A stretch of 60,789 bases of DNA from Bacteroidales bacterium (GCA_021108035.1 JAIORQ010000102.1:1-60789); one strand, 5' to 3'; counted from the stretch's first letter, positions 25,177 to 34,164 are shown. Numbers and translations: made by a program. Notes: generated from the sequence alone by a model not told the origin.

Positions 25177-28100
25177 ATGAAAAAAATACTCGGATTAGAT
25201 TTAGGAACTACATCAATCGGTTGGGCTTTTGTTAATGAAGCAGAGAATGATAAAGAAAAATCTTCAATTGTTAATATCGGAGTGAGAGTAATTCCTTTAT
25301 CAACAGATGAAGAAAATGATTTTCAAAAAGGAAAAGCCACTTCGATAAATGCTGACAGAACATTAAAAAGAGGTGCAAGACGTAATCTTGACCGATTTCA
25401 ATTAAGACGTGATGCATTAATTAAAATACTATCTAAAAACGAATATATTAATTCTGAATCTCATTTAAGTGAAAACGAAAAGAATAATACGTTTTCAACT
25501 TATAAATTAAGAGCAAAAGCAGCAAATGAAAAAATAAGTAAAGAAGAATTTGCAAAAGTTCTTCTGATGATTAATAAAAAGAGAGGATATAAAAGCAGTA
25601 GGAAAACAAAAACAGAAGATGAAGGAACTGCTGTTGACGGAATGGAAGTTGCAAAATATCTTTATGATAAAGAATTAACCCCCGGACAATATGTACTTGA
25701 TATACTACAACAAAACAAAAAAGGTATTCCGGAATTTTATCGTTCCGACCTTCAAAACGAATTTGATAAAATATGGAACTTGCAAAAAAAGTTTTACTCC
25801 GAAATATTAACAGACGGTCTGAAAGAAGAACTTAATGGAAAGAACAAAGGACAAACTTGGAAAATCTGTGAAAAACCTTTTGATATTAAAGGAATAAAAT
25901 TGGAAGGTAAAGCAAAAGAGCAAAAATTTGAAAAATTTAGGTTGAGAAGTATAGGCTTAAATGAAAAATTAGAATTAGAATATTTAGCAATTGTACTGCA
26001 AGAAATAAATAATCAAATAAATAATTCAAGCGGTTATCTTGGTGCTATCAGTGACAGAAGCAAAGAGCTATATTTTAATAAGCAAACTGTTGGTGAATAT
26101 TTATATGCACAATTGAAAGAAAATCCGCATGCACGACTTAAAAATCAAGTATTTTACCGACAAGATTATTTGGATGAATTTGAGCGTATTTGGGAAACAC
26201 AAAAACAGTTTCATTCTGAAATGACTGACGATTTAAAGAAAGAAATTAGAGATATAACAATTTTTTATCAAAGAAAATTAAAATCTCAAAAACATTTAAT
26301 AAGTCATTGCGAATTTGAACAACAACGTAAAACAATCCCGAAATCTTCTCCCTTGTTTCAAGAATACAGAATTTGGCATAATCTAAACAACCTTATTGTA
26401 AAAGATAATAGCATAAGAGAAGAATTCATTTTAAACCAAGAAGAAAAAGAACTATTGTCAGAAGAATTAAATATTAAAGGAGATTTAACAGATAAAGAAG
26501 TCCTGAAAATACTTTACAAAAATCCAAAAGACTATGAACTAAACTTTAAAAAAGTAGAAGGCAACAGAACAAATGCAGAATTATACAAAGAATATCAAAA
26601 AATATTGGAACTTGAAGGAGAAGAATATGATTTTAAGAAAATGAAAGCAGATGACATTAACGATATTGTCAGCACAAAGATGCTTGAAATAGGGATTAAT
26701 TCAGATATTCTTTCTTTTGAATCAAATATTGAAGCTGATGATTTTGATAAACAAGCTATTATACAACTCTGGCACCTGCTTTATTCATTTGAAGGCGATA
26801 AGTCTGTTTCAGGAAGCGATAAGCTTTTAGAAACATTAGAAAAAAAGTTTGGTTTTAAAAATGAATACGCAAAACTAATTGCAAACATTCCATTACAAGC
26901 TGACTACGGAAGTTTATCTTCAAAAGCAATACGTAAAATACTACCACATCTTAAAGAAGGGAATATCTATGATGTTGCTTGTGTTCATGCAGGGTATAAT
27001 CATTCATCATCATTAACAAAAGATGAACTTGCAAAGCGTGAATTTAAAGATAAACTGGAATTATTACCTAAAAATTCATTACGTAATCCTATTGTCGAAA
27101 AAATTCTCAATCAAATGGTTAATGTCATCAATGCTGTTATTGATGATAAAACGCTCGGCAAACCTGATGAAATAAGAATAGAGTTAGCTCGGGAGCTTAA
27201 AGCAAGTGCAAAAGAAAGAGAAGATATGACAAAAGGCATTAACAATGCAACAAGAAGACATGAAAAAATTCGAGAAATACTAAAAACCGATTTCGGAATA
27301 AAAAAAGTAACTCGAAACGATATTATTAAGTATAAATTATGGGAAGAGTTGGAGAAGAATGGCCATAAATCCATTTATACGAATACATATATCCCGAAAG
27401 AAGAACTGTTTTCAAAGAAGTTTGATATTGAACATATAATTCCGAAAGCAAGATTATTTGATGATTCTTTTTCAAATAAAACCCTTTCTGTTAGGCAAAT
27501 TAATATCGATAAAAGTAATGAAACGGCTTTTGATTTCTTAAAAGAAAAACTAAATAAAGATGAGTTTGAAAGTTATTTAGCACGTATTGAAAGATTATTA
27601 AAAAACGGAACTATAAGTAAAACAAAATACAACAAACTGTTAATGCAAAAATCTAAAATCCCTGACGGTTTTATCGACAGAGATTTAAGAAACTCACAAT
27701 ACATTGCAAAAAAAGCAAAACAAATGCTTGAAGAAGTTGTGAGAACTGTTAATACAACAACAGGAAAAATTACCGATCGTTTAAGAAGCGATTGGCAATT
27801 AATTAATGTAATGAAAGAATTAAACCTGCCTAAATATGAGAAACTCGGTTTAACAGAAATAATACAAGGAAAAAACGGTACACCTGAAAAAAGAATAAAA
27901 GATTGGACAAAAAGAAACGACCATCGACACCATGCAATGGATGCATTAACAGTTGCATTTACATCATACAGCCATATTCAATATCTGAATAATATGAATG
28001 CAAGGCGAGATGAGTCGCACAAAAAATACCATACGGTTTACGGTATTGAAAAAAAGTATTTATACAGAGATAAGTATAACAAATTGCTGTTTAAACCACC

Positions 28101-29301
28101 TATGCCGATTAATGAATTCAGAGAAGAAGCAAAAAAACATATCAAGAGCATTTTAGTATCATTCAAAGCAAAAAATAAAGTTGTTACACGAAACAAAAAT
28201 AAAATTAAGCTAAAAGGTAAAAACAATTTTACTGAAAAAATTGAACTAACACCGAGAGGTCAATTACATAAAGAAACAGTTTACGGAAAAATATCCGAAT
28301 ACAAAACAAAAGAAGAAAAAATAGGAACTAAATTTGATTTGAATAAAATCAAACAAGTAGCAAAGCAAGCCTACCGTGAAGCATTATTAATCAGATTGGC
28401 AGAATTTGAAGGAGACCCTAAAAAAGCATTTAGTGGGAAAAATGCTCCAAGCAAAAATCCTGTTTGTATTTTATCAGATGACTTTAAGTCATCTAATAAA
28501 TCAAAACTTCCCGAAAAAGTAAAATTAGTTTGGAAAGAAGATAATTATACAATAAGAAAAGACATTACATCGGAATTAAAAATTGATAAAGTAATAGATG
28601 TCGGAATAAAAAATATTTTGAAAAAAAGGTTGGAAAAGTTTAATGGTGATGCAAAGCAAGCCTTTTCAAATCTTAATGAAAATCCGATTTGGTTAAACAA
28701 AGACAAAGGAATAAGTATAAAAAGAGTAACAATATCCGGAATAAATAATGCCGAGGCCCTACATTATAAAAAAGATCACAACGGACAATTTATTTTAGAT
28801 AAAAACGGAAACAGAATTGAAACCGATTTTGTAAGTACGAGCAACAATCATCATGTAGCAATATATAAGGATGAAAAAGGCAATTTGCATGAAGAAGTAG
28901 TATCTTTTTACGAAGCCGTACACAGAGTAAACGGAGGAATGCCTGTTATAAGAAGAACCCACCCTGAACATTCCGATTGGAACTTTCAATTTACTATGAA
29001 ACAAAACGAATATTTTATATTTCCATCCGATGATTTCGACCCGAATGAAATTGATTTATTGAATCCTGATAATACAAATATTATAAGCCCTAGTTTATTT
29101 AGGGTGCAAAGTATTTCATCTAAATATTATATTTTCAGCCACCATCATGAAACAAAAAATGCAGATGGAACATTATTTAAAACAAAGAAGAACCTTTCAG
29201 GTATTACTTATAATTTTTTTCAAAATCAAAAATGGCTAAAAGGAATCATTAAAGTACGAATCAATCATCTCGGCAAAATAGTTCATGTCGGAGAATACTA
29301 A
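25177..29301 (+). CDS. cas9: CRISPR-associated endonuclease Cas9, type II-C
   Basis: The 1374-residue RNA-guided nuclease cleaves DNA matched by crRNA:tracrRNA. RuvC-I is ILGLDLGTTSIGWAF with catalytic Asp8. An arginine-rich bridge helix follows (RTLKRGARRNLDRFQLRRD). RuvC-II is EIRIELARELK with Glu669. HNH is KFDIEHIIPKARLFDDSFSN with His753. RuvC-III is NDHRHHAMDALTVAF with His919 and Asp922. All catalytic residues are present, so it should be active. The size fits the long Bacteroidota II-C group; neither csn2 nor cas4 is present. Residues 1098-1108 (ILSDDFKSSNK) fall in the C-terminal region and are encoded by a diverged 33-nt palindrome, probably an old in-frame insertion. A RAYT gene separates it from cas1. 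Confidence 0.98.
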   Translation: MKKILGLDLGTTSIGWAFVNEAENDKEKSSIVNIGVRVIPLSTDEENDFQKGKATSINADRTLKRGARRNLDRFQLRRDALIKILSKNEYINSESHLSENEKNNTFSTYKLRAKAANEKISKEEFAKVLLMINKKRGYKSSRKTKTEDEGTAVDGMEVAKYLYDKELTPGQYVLDILQQNKKGIPEFYRSDLQNEFDKIWNLQKKFYSEILTDGLKEELNGKNKGQTWKICEKPFDIKGIKLEGKAKEQKFEKFRLRSIGLNEKLELEYLAIVLQEINNQINNSSGYLGAISDRSKELYFNKQTVGEYLYAQLKENPHARLKNQVFYRQDYLDEFERIWETQKQFHSEMTDDLKKEIRDITIFYQRKLKSQKHLISHCEFEQQRKTIPKSSPLFQEYRIWHNLNNLIVKDNSIREEFILNQEEKELLSEELNIKGDLTDKEVLKILYKNPKDYELNFKKVEGNRTNAELYKEYQKILELEGEEYDFKKMKADDINDIVSTKMLEIGINSDILSFESNIEADDFDKQAIIQLWHLLYSFEGDKSVSGSDKLLETLEKKFGFKNEYAKLIANIPLQADYGSLSSKAIRKILPHLKEGNIYDVACVHAGYNHSSSLTKDELAKREFKDKLELLPKNSLRNPIVEKILNQMVNVINAVIDDKTLGKPDEIRIELARELKASAKEREDMTKGINNATRRHEKIREILKTDFGIKKVTRNDIIKYKLWEELEKNGHKSIYTNTYIPKEELFSKKFDIEHIIPKARLFDDSFSNKTLSVRQINIDKSNETAFDFLKEKLNKDEFESYLARIERLLKNGTISKTKYNKLLMQKSKIPDGFIDRDLRNSQYIAKKAKQMLEEVVRTVNTTTGKITDRLRSDWQLINVMKELNLPKYEKLGLTEIIQGKNGTPEKRIKDWTKRNDHRHHAMDALTVAFTSYSHIQYLNNMNARRDESHKKYHTVYGIEKKYLYRDKYNKLLFKPPMPINEFREEAKKHIKSILVSFKAKNKVVTRNKNKIKLKGKNNFTEKIELTPRGQLHKETVYGKISEYKTKEEKIGTKFDLNKIKQVAKQAYREALLIRLAEFEGDPKKAFSGKNAPSKNPVCILSDDFKSSNKSKLPEKVKLVWKEDNYTIRKDITSELKIDKVIDVGIKNILKKRLEKFNGDAKQAFSNLNENPIWLNKDKGISIKRVTISGINNAEALHYKKDHNGQFILDKNGNRIETDFVSTSNNHHVAIYKDEKGNLHEEVVSFYEAVHRVNGGMPVIRRTHPEHSDWNFQFTMKQNEYFIFPSDDFDPNEIDLLNPDNTNIISPSLFRVQSISSKYYIFSHHHETKNADGTLFKTKKNLSGITYNFFQNQKWLKGIIKVRINHLGKIVHVGEY
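28469..28501. repeat. 33-nt palindromic element inside cas9, diverged
   Basis: Arms TTTTATCAGATGACT and AGTCATCTAATAAAT around TTA match at 13 of 15 positions; the inner 19 nt (28476-28494) are a perfect palindrome. The core GATGACT-NNN-AGTCATC is the same as in the three intergenic copies at 29968, 30979 and 31389. It is in frame in cas9 and starts at codon position 2. Confidence 0.65.
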
Positions 29302-29311
29302 TTTAAAGCAA

Positions 29312-29344
29312 TTTCAGGGTTTCATTCCAAGTGAAGCCCTGTAT
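29312..29344. repeat. 33-nt palindromic element between cas9 and the RAYT gene
   Basis: The inner arms CAGGGTTTCATT and AGTGAAGCCCTG surround CCA; mismatches are mostly G-U type. It begins 10 nt after the cas9 stop and resembles the copy at 3780-3812 (shared GGGTTTCA / TGAAGCC). It may end cas9 transcripts as a hairpin. Confidence 0.7.
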
Positions 29345-29357
29345 AAAACAAACAAAC

Positions 29358-29972
29358 ATGCAGTTCCAAAAAGGCTACATATACCACATCTTCAATCAAG
29401 GCAATAATCAAAGGAAAATATTTTTTAACAAAGAAAATTATATCTTTTTCTTACGAAAAATAAAAACACATATTACACCTTATGCAGATATTTTGGCTTG
29501 GTGCCTTATGCCCAACCATTTTCATTTAATGGTGTATGTGAAAGAAACAGAAATGGATGCAGCAATTTGGGGCGCGACTCCGAGTCGCACCCCAAATAAT
29601 CAACAAAAGACAATCAGCCTGAACCACTCAATAGGAATTATTCTTTCATCCTATACAAAAGCCATAAATAAACAAAAAAATACTTCCGGTAGTTTATTCA
29701 GAAAAAGAACCAAAGCAGAATGTATAAACTGTCCTAACGGAATTAGCTCTGCATGGTTTAATGAAAATGGAATAACAAGAATTAATACAGCAAATCCCGA
29801 AAAACAATATCCGCAAATTTGTTTTAACTATATTCACCAAAACCCTGTAAAAGCAAAACTCGTTACAAAAGTCGAAGATTGGGAGTTTTCATCAGCACAG
29901 GATTATGCCGGGTTAAGAAACGGGAAATTAGTTAAAAAAGAACTTGCAAAAAAATATATTAACACACATTGA
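29358..29972 (+). CDS. REP-associated tyrosine transposase (RAYT, Y1/IS200-like) inside the cas operon
   Basis: The 204-residue protein is a Y1 single-strand transposase of the RAYT (TnpA-REP) type. It has the N-terminal YIYHIFNQGNN start, the HUH metal-binding motif in MPNHFHLMVYV (HFH), the loop GSLFRKRTKAE, and the catalytic-tyrosine helix CFNYIHQNPVKAKLV, followed by WEFSSAQDYAG. Start at the ATG at 29358 was chosen over a GTG inside the upstream palindrome. RAYTs nick at REP-like hairpins and are thought to spread them. It sits between cas9 and cas1 on the same strand. Residues 70-80 (IWGATPSRTPN) are exactly the 11 codons of a 33-nt palindrome, just after the HUH region, and its stop codon lies in another palindrome. 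Confidence 0.9.
   Translation: MQFQKGYIYHIFNQGNNQRKIFFNKENYIFFLRKIKTHITPYADILAWCLMPNHFHLMVYVKETEMDAAIWGATPSRTPNNQQKTISLNHSIGIILSSYTKAINKQKNTSGSLFRKRTKAECINCPNGISSAWFNENGITRINTANPEKQYPQICFNYIHQNPVKAKLVTKVEDWEFSSAQDYAGLRNGKLVKKELAKKYINTH
29565..29597. repeat. 33-nt palindromic element inside the RAYT gene
   Basis: Arms ATTTGGGGCGCGACT and AGTCGCACCCCAAAT surround CCG, with one mismatch per arm pair. It is nearly the same element as the one inside cas1 (30407-30439). It occupies codons 70-80 exactly, in phase 0. Confidence 0.85.
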
Positions 29973-30000
29973 TACGATGACTTGGAGTCATCGTATCAAT
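29968..30000. repeat. 33-nt palindromic element between RAYT and cas1
   Basis: Arms ATTGATACGATGACT and AGTCATCGTATCAAT are perfect complements around TGG. The RAYT stop codon (TGA, 29970-29972) is part of the left arm. Close relatives lie after cas1 and after cas2. Confidence 0.88.
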
Positions 30001-30032
30001 TTAGTATCAATTCAAAAAATCAAACCAAAACC

Positions 30033-30980
30033 ATGATAAAAAGAACCCTCTATTTCGGCAGTACAACCTATTTAAATACAAAAGACGAACAACTAATCGT
30101 CAAGTTTGAAGATCCTAACAATCCGTCTGCAAAAGTTCCTGTTGAAGACATCGGTGTAATAATTCTGGATGCACATCAATTAACAATATCGCATAAGCTC
30201 ATAAGTAAGCTTCTAAGCAACAATGTTGCATTAATAAGTTGCGATGAACGACACATGCCGCAAGGATTAATGCTTAATCTTGACGGAAACACCGTTCAAC
30301 AAGAACGATATAAATATCAAGTTGATGCAAGTCAACCCTTAAAGAAAAATCTTTGGCAACAAACCGTCAAAGCAAAAATCAGAAATCAAAGAGCTTTTTT
30401 ATTATTAGTTGGGGCGCGACTCCAAGTCGCACCCCAACTTTCGGAACTTGAAAACATGAAATACTGGCAAGAATCCGTTAAATCCGGCGACCCGGATAAT
30501 TATGAAGGAAGAGCTGCGGCTTTTTATTGGAAAACAATATTCGCAGATATAATCCCTGATTTCAAAAGAGGAAGATTTGAACCGGCACCGAATAATTTAT
30601 TAAACTACGGATATGCAATTTTAAGAGCAACCATGGCAAGAAGCCTGATAGGCTCCGGACTTTTGCCTCTGTTCGGAATTCACCATCATAATAAATACAA
30701 TGCCTATCCTTTGGCAGATGACATTATGGAACCATACCGCCCTTTTGTTGATGCTGTTGTAAGAGACCTTGTGGAGAAATACTATACTGATGATTGGGAA
30801 GAAAATGAATTTGAATTAACACCCGAAATTAAAAAGGAACTTTTGCAAATTCCGGTGCTTGATGTTGTTATTGACGGAAAAAACAGCCCCTTAATGAATG
30901 CAACACAAAGAACATCGGCAAGTCTCTTTCAATGCTTTGCAGGAAACTCAAAAAAAATACTTTATCCGATATTTGAATAG
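30033..30980 (+). CDS. cas1: CRISPR integrase Cas1 (type II) with an 11-residue palindrome-encoded insert
   Basis: The 315-residue protein integrates new spacers with Cas2. It begins MIKRTLYFGSTTYLNTKDEQ, the usual N-terminal beta domain of type II Cas1. The metal-binding Glu is in SGDPDNYEGRAAAFYWK, the His in GIHHHNKYNAYPLADD, and the Asp in the following LADDIMEPYRPFV region, so the active site looks complete. Residues ~126-136 (VGARLQVAPQL) come from a 33-nt palindrome and replace or extend the linker between NQRAFLL and the SGDPDN segment; the reading frame is kept. I start at the ATG at 30033 rather than a frame reaching back through the upstream palindrome. Cas2 follows after one more palindrome. 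Confidence 0.95.
   Translation: MIKRTLYFGSTTYLNTKDEQLIVKFEDPNNPSAKVPVEDIGVIILDAHQLTISHKLISKLLSNNVALISCDERHMPQGLMLNLDGNTVQQERYKYQVDASQPLKKNLWQQTVKAKIRNQRAFLLLVGARLQVAPQLSELENMKYWQESVKSGDPDNYEGRAAAFYWKTIFADIIPDFKRGRFEPAPNNLLNYGYAILRATMARSLIGSGLLPLFGIHHHNKYNAYPLADDIMEPYRPFVDAVVRDLVEKYYTDDWEENEFELTPEIKKELLQIPVLDVVIDGKNSPLMNATQRTSASLFQCFAGNSKKILYPIFE
30407..30439. repeat. 33-nt palindromic element inside cas1
   Basis: Arms AGTTGGGGCGCGACT and AGTCGCACCCCAACT around CCA, with one mismatch. It starts at the third codon position, so it is read in a different frame from the sister copy in the RAYT gene and gives a different peptide. Confidence 0.88.
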
Positions 30981-31011
30981 TGATACGATGACTCCAAGTC
31001 ATCGTATCACT
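30979..31011. repeat. 33-nt palindromic element between cas1 and cas2
   Basis: Arms AGTGATACGATGACT and AGTCATCGTATCACT are perfect complements around CCA. The last two bases of the cas1 stop codon (TAG) are the first two bases of the element. Confidence 0.9.
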
Positions 31012-31026
31012 GAACTAACTAACTGA

Positions 31027-31371
<345 letters not shown>

Positions 31372-31388
31372 TGATTTAAGACGATAAT

Positions 31389-31421
31389 AGTGATACGATG
31401 ACTTGAAGTCATCGTATCACT
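31389..31421. repeat. 33-nt palindromic element between cas2 and the array
   Basis: Arms AGTGATACGATGACT and AGTCATCGTATCACT are perfect complements around TGA. Apart from the centre it is the same as the copy after cas1, and both are preceded by AAT. Confidence 0.9.
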
Positions 31422-31438
31422 AAAAATCTGTAAAACAA

Positions 31439-31474
31439 AAAAACCGACAAAAACAATAAGTCCTGCCGGTTTTT
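31439..31474 (+). terminator. Terminator-like hairpin after cas2
   Basis: AAAAACCG (31439-31446) pairs with CGGTTTTT (31467-31474) around a 20-nt loop, with the T-run as part of the stem. It can end cas transcripts on the plus strand. The complementary A/T runs would also allow it to end crRNA transcripts arriving on the minus strand. Confidence 0.45.
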
Positions 31475-31512
31475 CAACACAGTTTTTTAATTCAAAATTT
31501 GAGCATAAACAC

Positions 31513-31533
31513 ATGTATAACAGCAAAATAACT
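31513..31533 (+). pseudogene. Possible 5' part of a small ORF split by the CRISPR array
   Basis: ATG and six further codons (MYNSKIT) run up to the 8-bp repeat GACCCTAT that abuts the first CRISPR repeat. If the array and one copy of the 8-bp repeat are removed, the frame continues at 34157 for 34 more codons. See the matching right part. This is an inference from the sequence alone. Confidence 0.35.
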
Positions 31534-31541
31534 GACCCTAT
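31534..31541. repeat. Left copy of an 8-bp direct repeat flanking the array
   Basis: GACCCTAT lies immediately before the first repeat (31542). The same 8 bp lies immediately after the last repeat (34157-34164). The pattern resembles a target-site duplication. Confidence 0.6.
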
Positions 31542-34156
31542 ACTGTGTTCAATACGTCAAAGATACAATTTGAAAGCAATTCACAACAGGAGGTTGATGC
31601 TTTAGCAAATGTTTTCACTGTGTTCAATACGTCAAAGATACAATTTGAAAGCAATTCACAACAAGCGTCAATTTGTGTGCTGCTGAAATTTTACTGTGTT
31701 CAATACGTCAAAGATACAATTTGAAAGCAATTCACAACGCTTAATGTCTTTATAATATAAATCATACCACTGTGTTCAATACGTCAAAGATACAATTTGA
31801 AAGCAATTCACAACTGAAGGTTCAGGATGTATTACTCTGTATTTACTGTGTTCAATACGTCAAAGATACAATTTGAAAGCAATTCACAACCGTTATGATA
31901 CGCAACAACACGATGTGTAAACTGTGTTCAATACGTCAAAGATACAATTTGAAAGCAATTCACAACATCTAATGCCTCGATAAGTTGATGTTCATTACTG
32001 TGTTCAATACGTCAAAGATACAATTTGAAAGCAATTCACAACATTAAACCGGTTGAAAAACCTGAACGAATAACTGTGTTCAATACGTCAAAGATACAAT
32101 TTGAAAGCAATTCACAACGCTTTTGTTTTCGGAAAAAATTCAAGAAAACTGTGTTCAATACGTCAAAGATACAATTTGAAAGCAATTCACAACATTAAAC
32201 CGGTTGAAAAACCTGAACGAATAACTGTGTTCAATACGTCAAAGATACAATTTGAAAGCAATTCACAACGCTTTTGTTTTCGGAAAAAATTCAAGAAAAC
32301 TGTGTTCAATACGTCAAAGATACAATTTGAAAGCAATTCACAACATTAAACCGGTTGAAAAACCTGAACGAATACTGTGTTCAATACGTCAAAGATACAA
32401 TTTGAAAGCAATTCACAACAAAAATGCATTATCAACCGGACAACCGGAAACTGTGTTCAATACGTCAAAGATACAATTTGAAAGCAATTCACAACGGTCT
32501 CTTATTTTTTTCGAAGAATACTCAACTGTGTTCAATACGTCAAAGATACAATTTGAAAGCAATTCACAACACCGGTATTCTTCTTATTCTTATGACCAAA
32601 CTGTGTTCAATACGTCAAAGATACAATTTGAAAGCAATTCACAACCTGCTTATGGTTCGTTTGTGCTTGCTTTTACTGTGTTCAATACGTCAAAGATACA
32701 ATTTGAAAGCAATTCACAACAGCATATAATTCATTATTATCACTTACATACTGTGTTCAATACGTCAAAGATACAATTTGAAAGCAATTCACAACCTGTC
32801 GCTGCTATATATGGGCAAATTAATTACTGTGTTCAATACGTCAAAGATACAATTTGAAAGCAATTCACAACAAACAAGGGCTTTTAACGCTGTTTGCTAT
32901 TACTGTGTTCAATACGTCAAAGATACAATTTGAAAGCAATTCACAACTTACCTCTATTTTTTGCCTTATCATAATAAACTGTGTTCAATACGTCAAAGAT
33001 ACAATTTGAAAGCAATTCACAACAACACCAAAATACTCACAAATGATATTAATACTGTGTTCAATACGTCAAAGATACAATTTGAAAGCAATTCACAACC
33101 GTATGACTTAATTCAATCACATCTTTCAACTGTGTTCAATACGTCAAAGATACAATTTGAAAGCAATTCACAACAAAATTTTCTTGAGTATGCTGTGGTT
33201 AATACTGTGTTCAATACGTCAAAGATACAATTTGAAAGCAATTCACAACTATAATTTATTAACAAAAATCCAACTGTTTACTGTGTTCAATACGTCAAAG
33301 ATACAATTTGAAAGCAATTCACAACTGGAACGAATTGTTTTAAAATCTTATCAATACTGTGTTCAATACGTCAAAGATACAATTTGAAAGCAATTCACAA
33401 CCGGAATTGATGCACAAAGCAAAGTTCTTACTGTGTTCAATACGTCAAAGATACAATTTGAAAGCAATTCACAACGTTAATGCCTCACCTGTTCATCAGC
33501 AAGCTACTGTGTTCAATACGTCAAAGATACAATTTGAAAGCAATTCACAACTATTCAAAGGTATTAATATATCTACATATAACTGTGTTCAATACGTCAA
33601 AGATACAATTTGAAAGCAATTCACAACGGTATATTGACGATATCACCGTTTTTAATACTGTGTTCAATACGTCAAAGATACAATTTGAAAGCAATTCACA
33701 ACAATGTGCAAAAAATGCACAATAGCACAAAACTGTGTTCAATACGTCAAAGATACAATTTGAAAGCAATTCACAACGAGTATTAATGCTTGTTATTTTT
33801 GCTGATGACTGTGTTCAATACGTCAAAGATACAATTTGAAAGCAATTCACAACAATGAGAATGAAATTAATGATATTTCTTATACTGTGTTCAATACGTC
33901 AAAGATACAATTTGAAAGCAATTCACAACCTTTTGTTTTCAACAGGCTTTATTGAATTACTGTGTTCAATACGTCAAAGATACAATTTGAAAGCAATTCA
34001 CAACAACTGTGCCTAACAACAAATAAAAATAATAACTGTGTTCAATACGTCAAAGATACAATTTGAAAGCAATTCACAACACCCGGGTGCTCTAATTTGT
34101 CTCGGATATCACTGTGTTCAATACGTCAAAGATACAATTTGAAAGCAATTCACAAC
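31542..34156 (-). CRISPR. Type II-C CRISPR array: 35 repeats of 46 nt, 34 spacers of 28-30 nt
   Basis: On the plus strand the repeat begins ACTGTGTTCAATACGTCAAA and ends GAAAGCAATTCACAAC. I see no sequence variation between copies, including the first and last. Orientation is set by the tracrRNA anti-repeat: crRNAs are transcribed on the minus strand, with repeats starting GTTGTGAATTGC. The leader-proximal end should then be at 34156. Spacers 7, 9 and 11 are the same (starting ATTAAACCGGTTG; the last is one base shorter), and spacers 8 and 10 are the same (starting GCTTTTGTTTTCGG), so a two-unit block was duplicated. In the crRNA direction each repeat also contains TTG-N18-TATCTTTG, a Bacteroidota promoter. 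Spacers are AT-rich; I noticed no match to this window. Confidence 0.98.
31558..31586 (-). promoter_or_regulatory. Promoter motif inside the CRISPR repeat (first of 35 copies)
   Basis: Reading the repeat in the crRNA direction, TTG is at repeat positions 2-4 and TATCTTTG at positions 23-30, an 18-nt spacer. The phylum consensus is TTG-N17..23-TAnnTTTG. Transcription would start around repeat position 36, about 10 nt before the spacer. The same site exists in all 35 repeats. Confidence 0.6.
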
Positions 34157-34164
34157 GACCCTAT
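34157..34164. repeat. Right copy of the 8-bp direct repeat flanking the array
   Basis: GACCCTAT directly follows the last CRISPR repeat; its partner directly precedes the first (31534-31541). Confidence 0.6.

Noticed and set aside
31588-34110. Self-targeting spacers within the window
   Set aside because: By eye I found no spacer matching sequence elsewhere in the window. A systematic search was not possible, so this is only a negative impression.
31542-34156. Several open frames of 66-201 codons across the CRISPR array
   Set aside because: They are translations of the repeat (recurring NTSKIQFESNSQ and SIRQRYNLKAIHN) and exist only because repeat plus spacer lengths keep the frame open.
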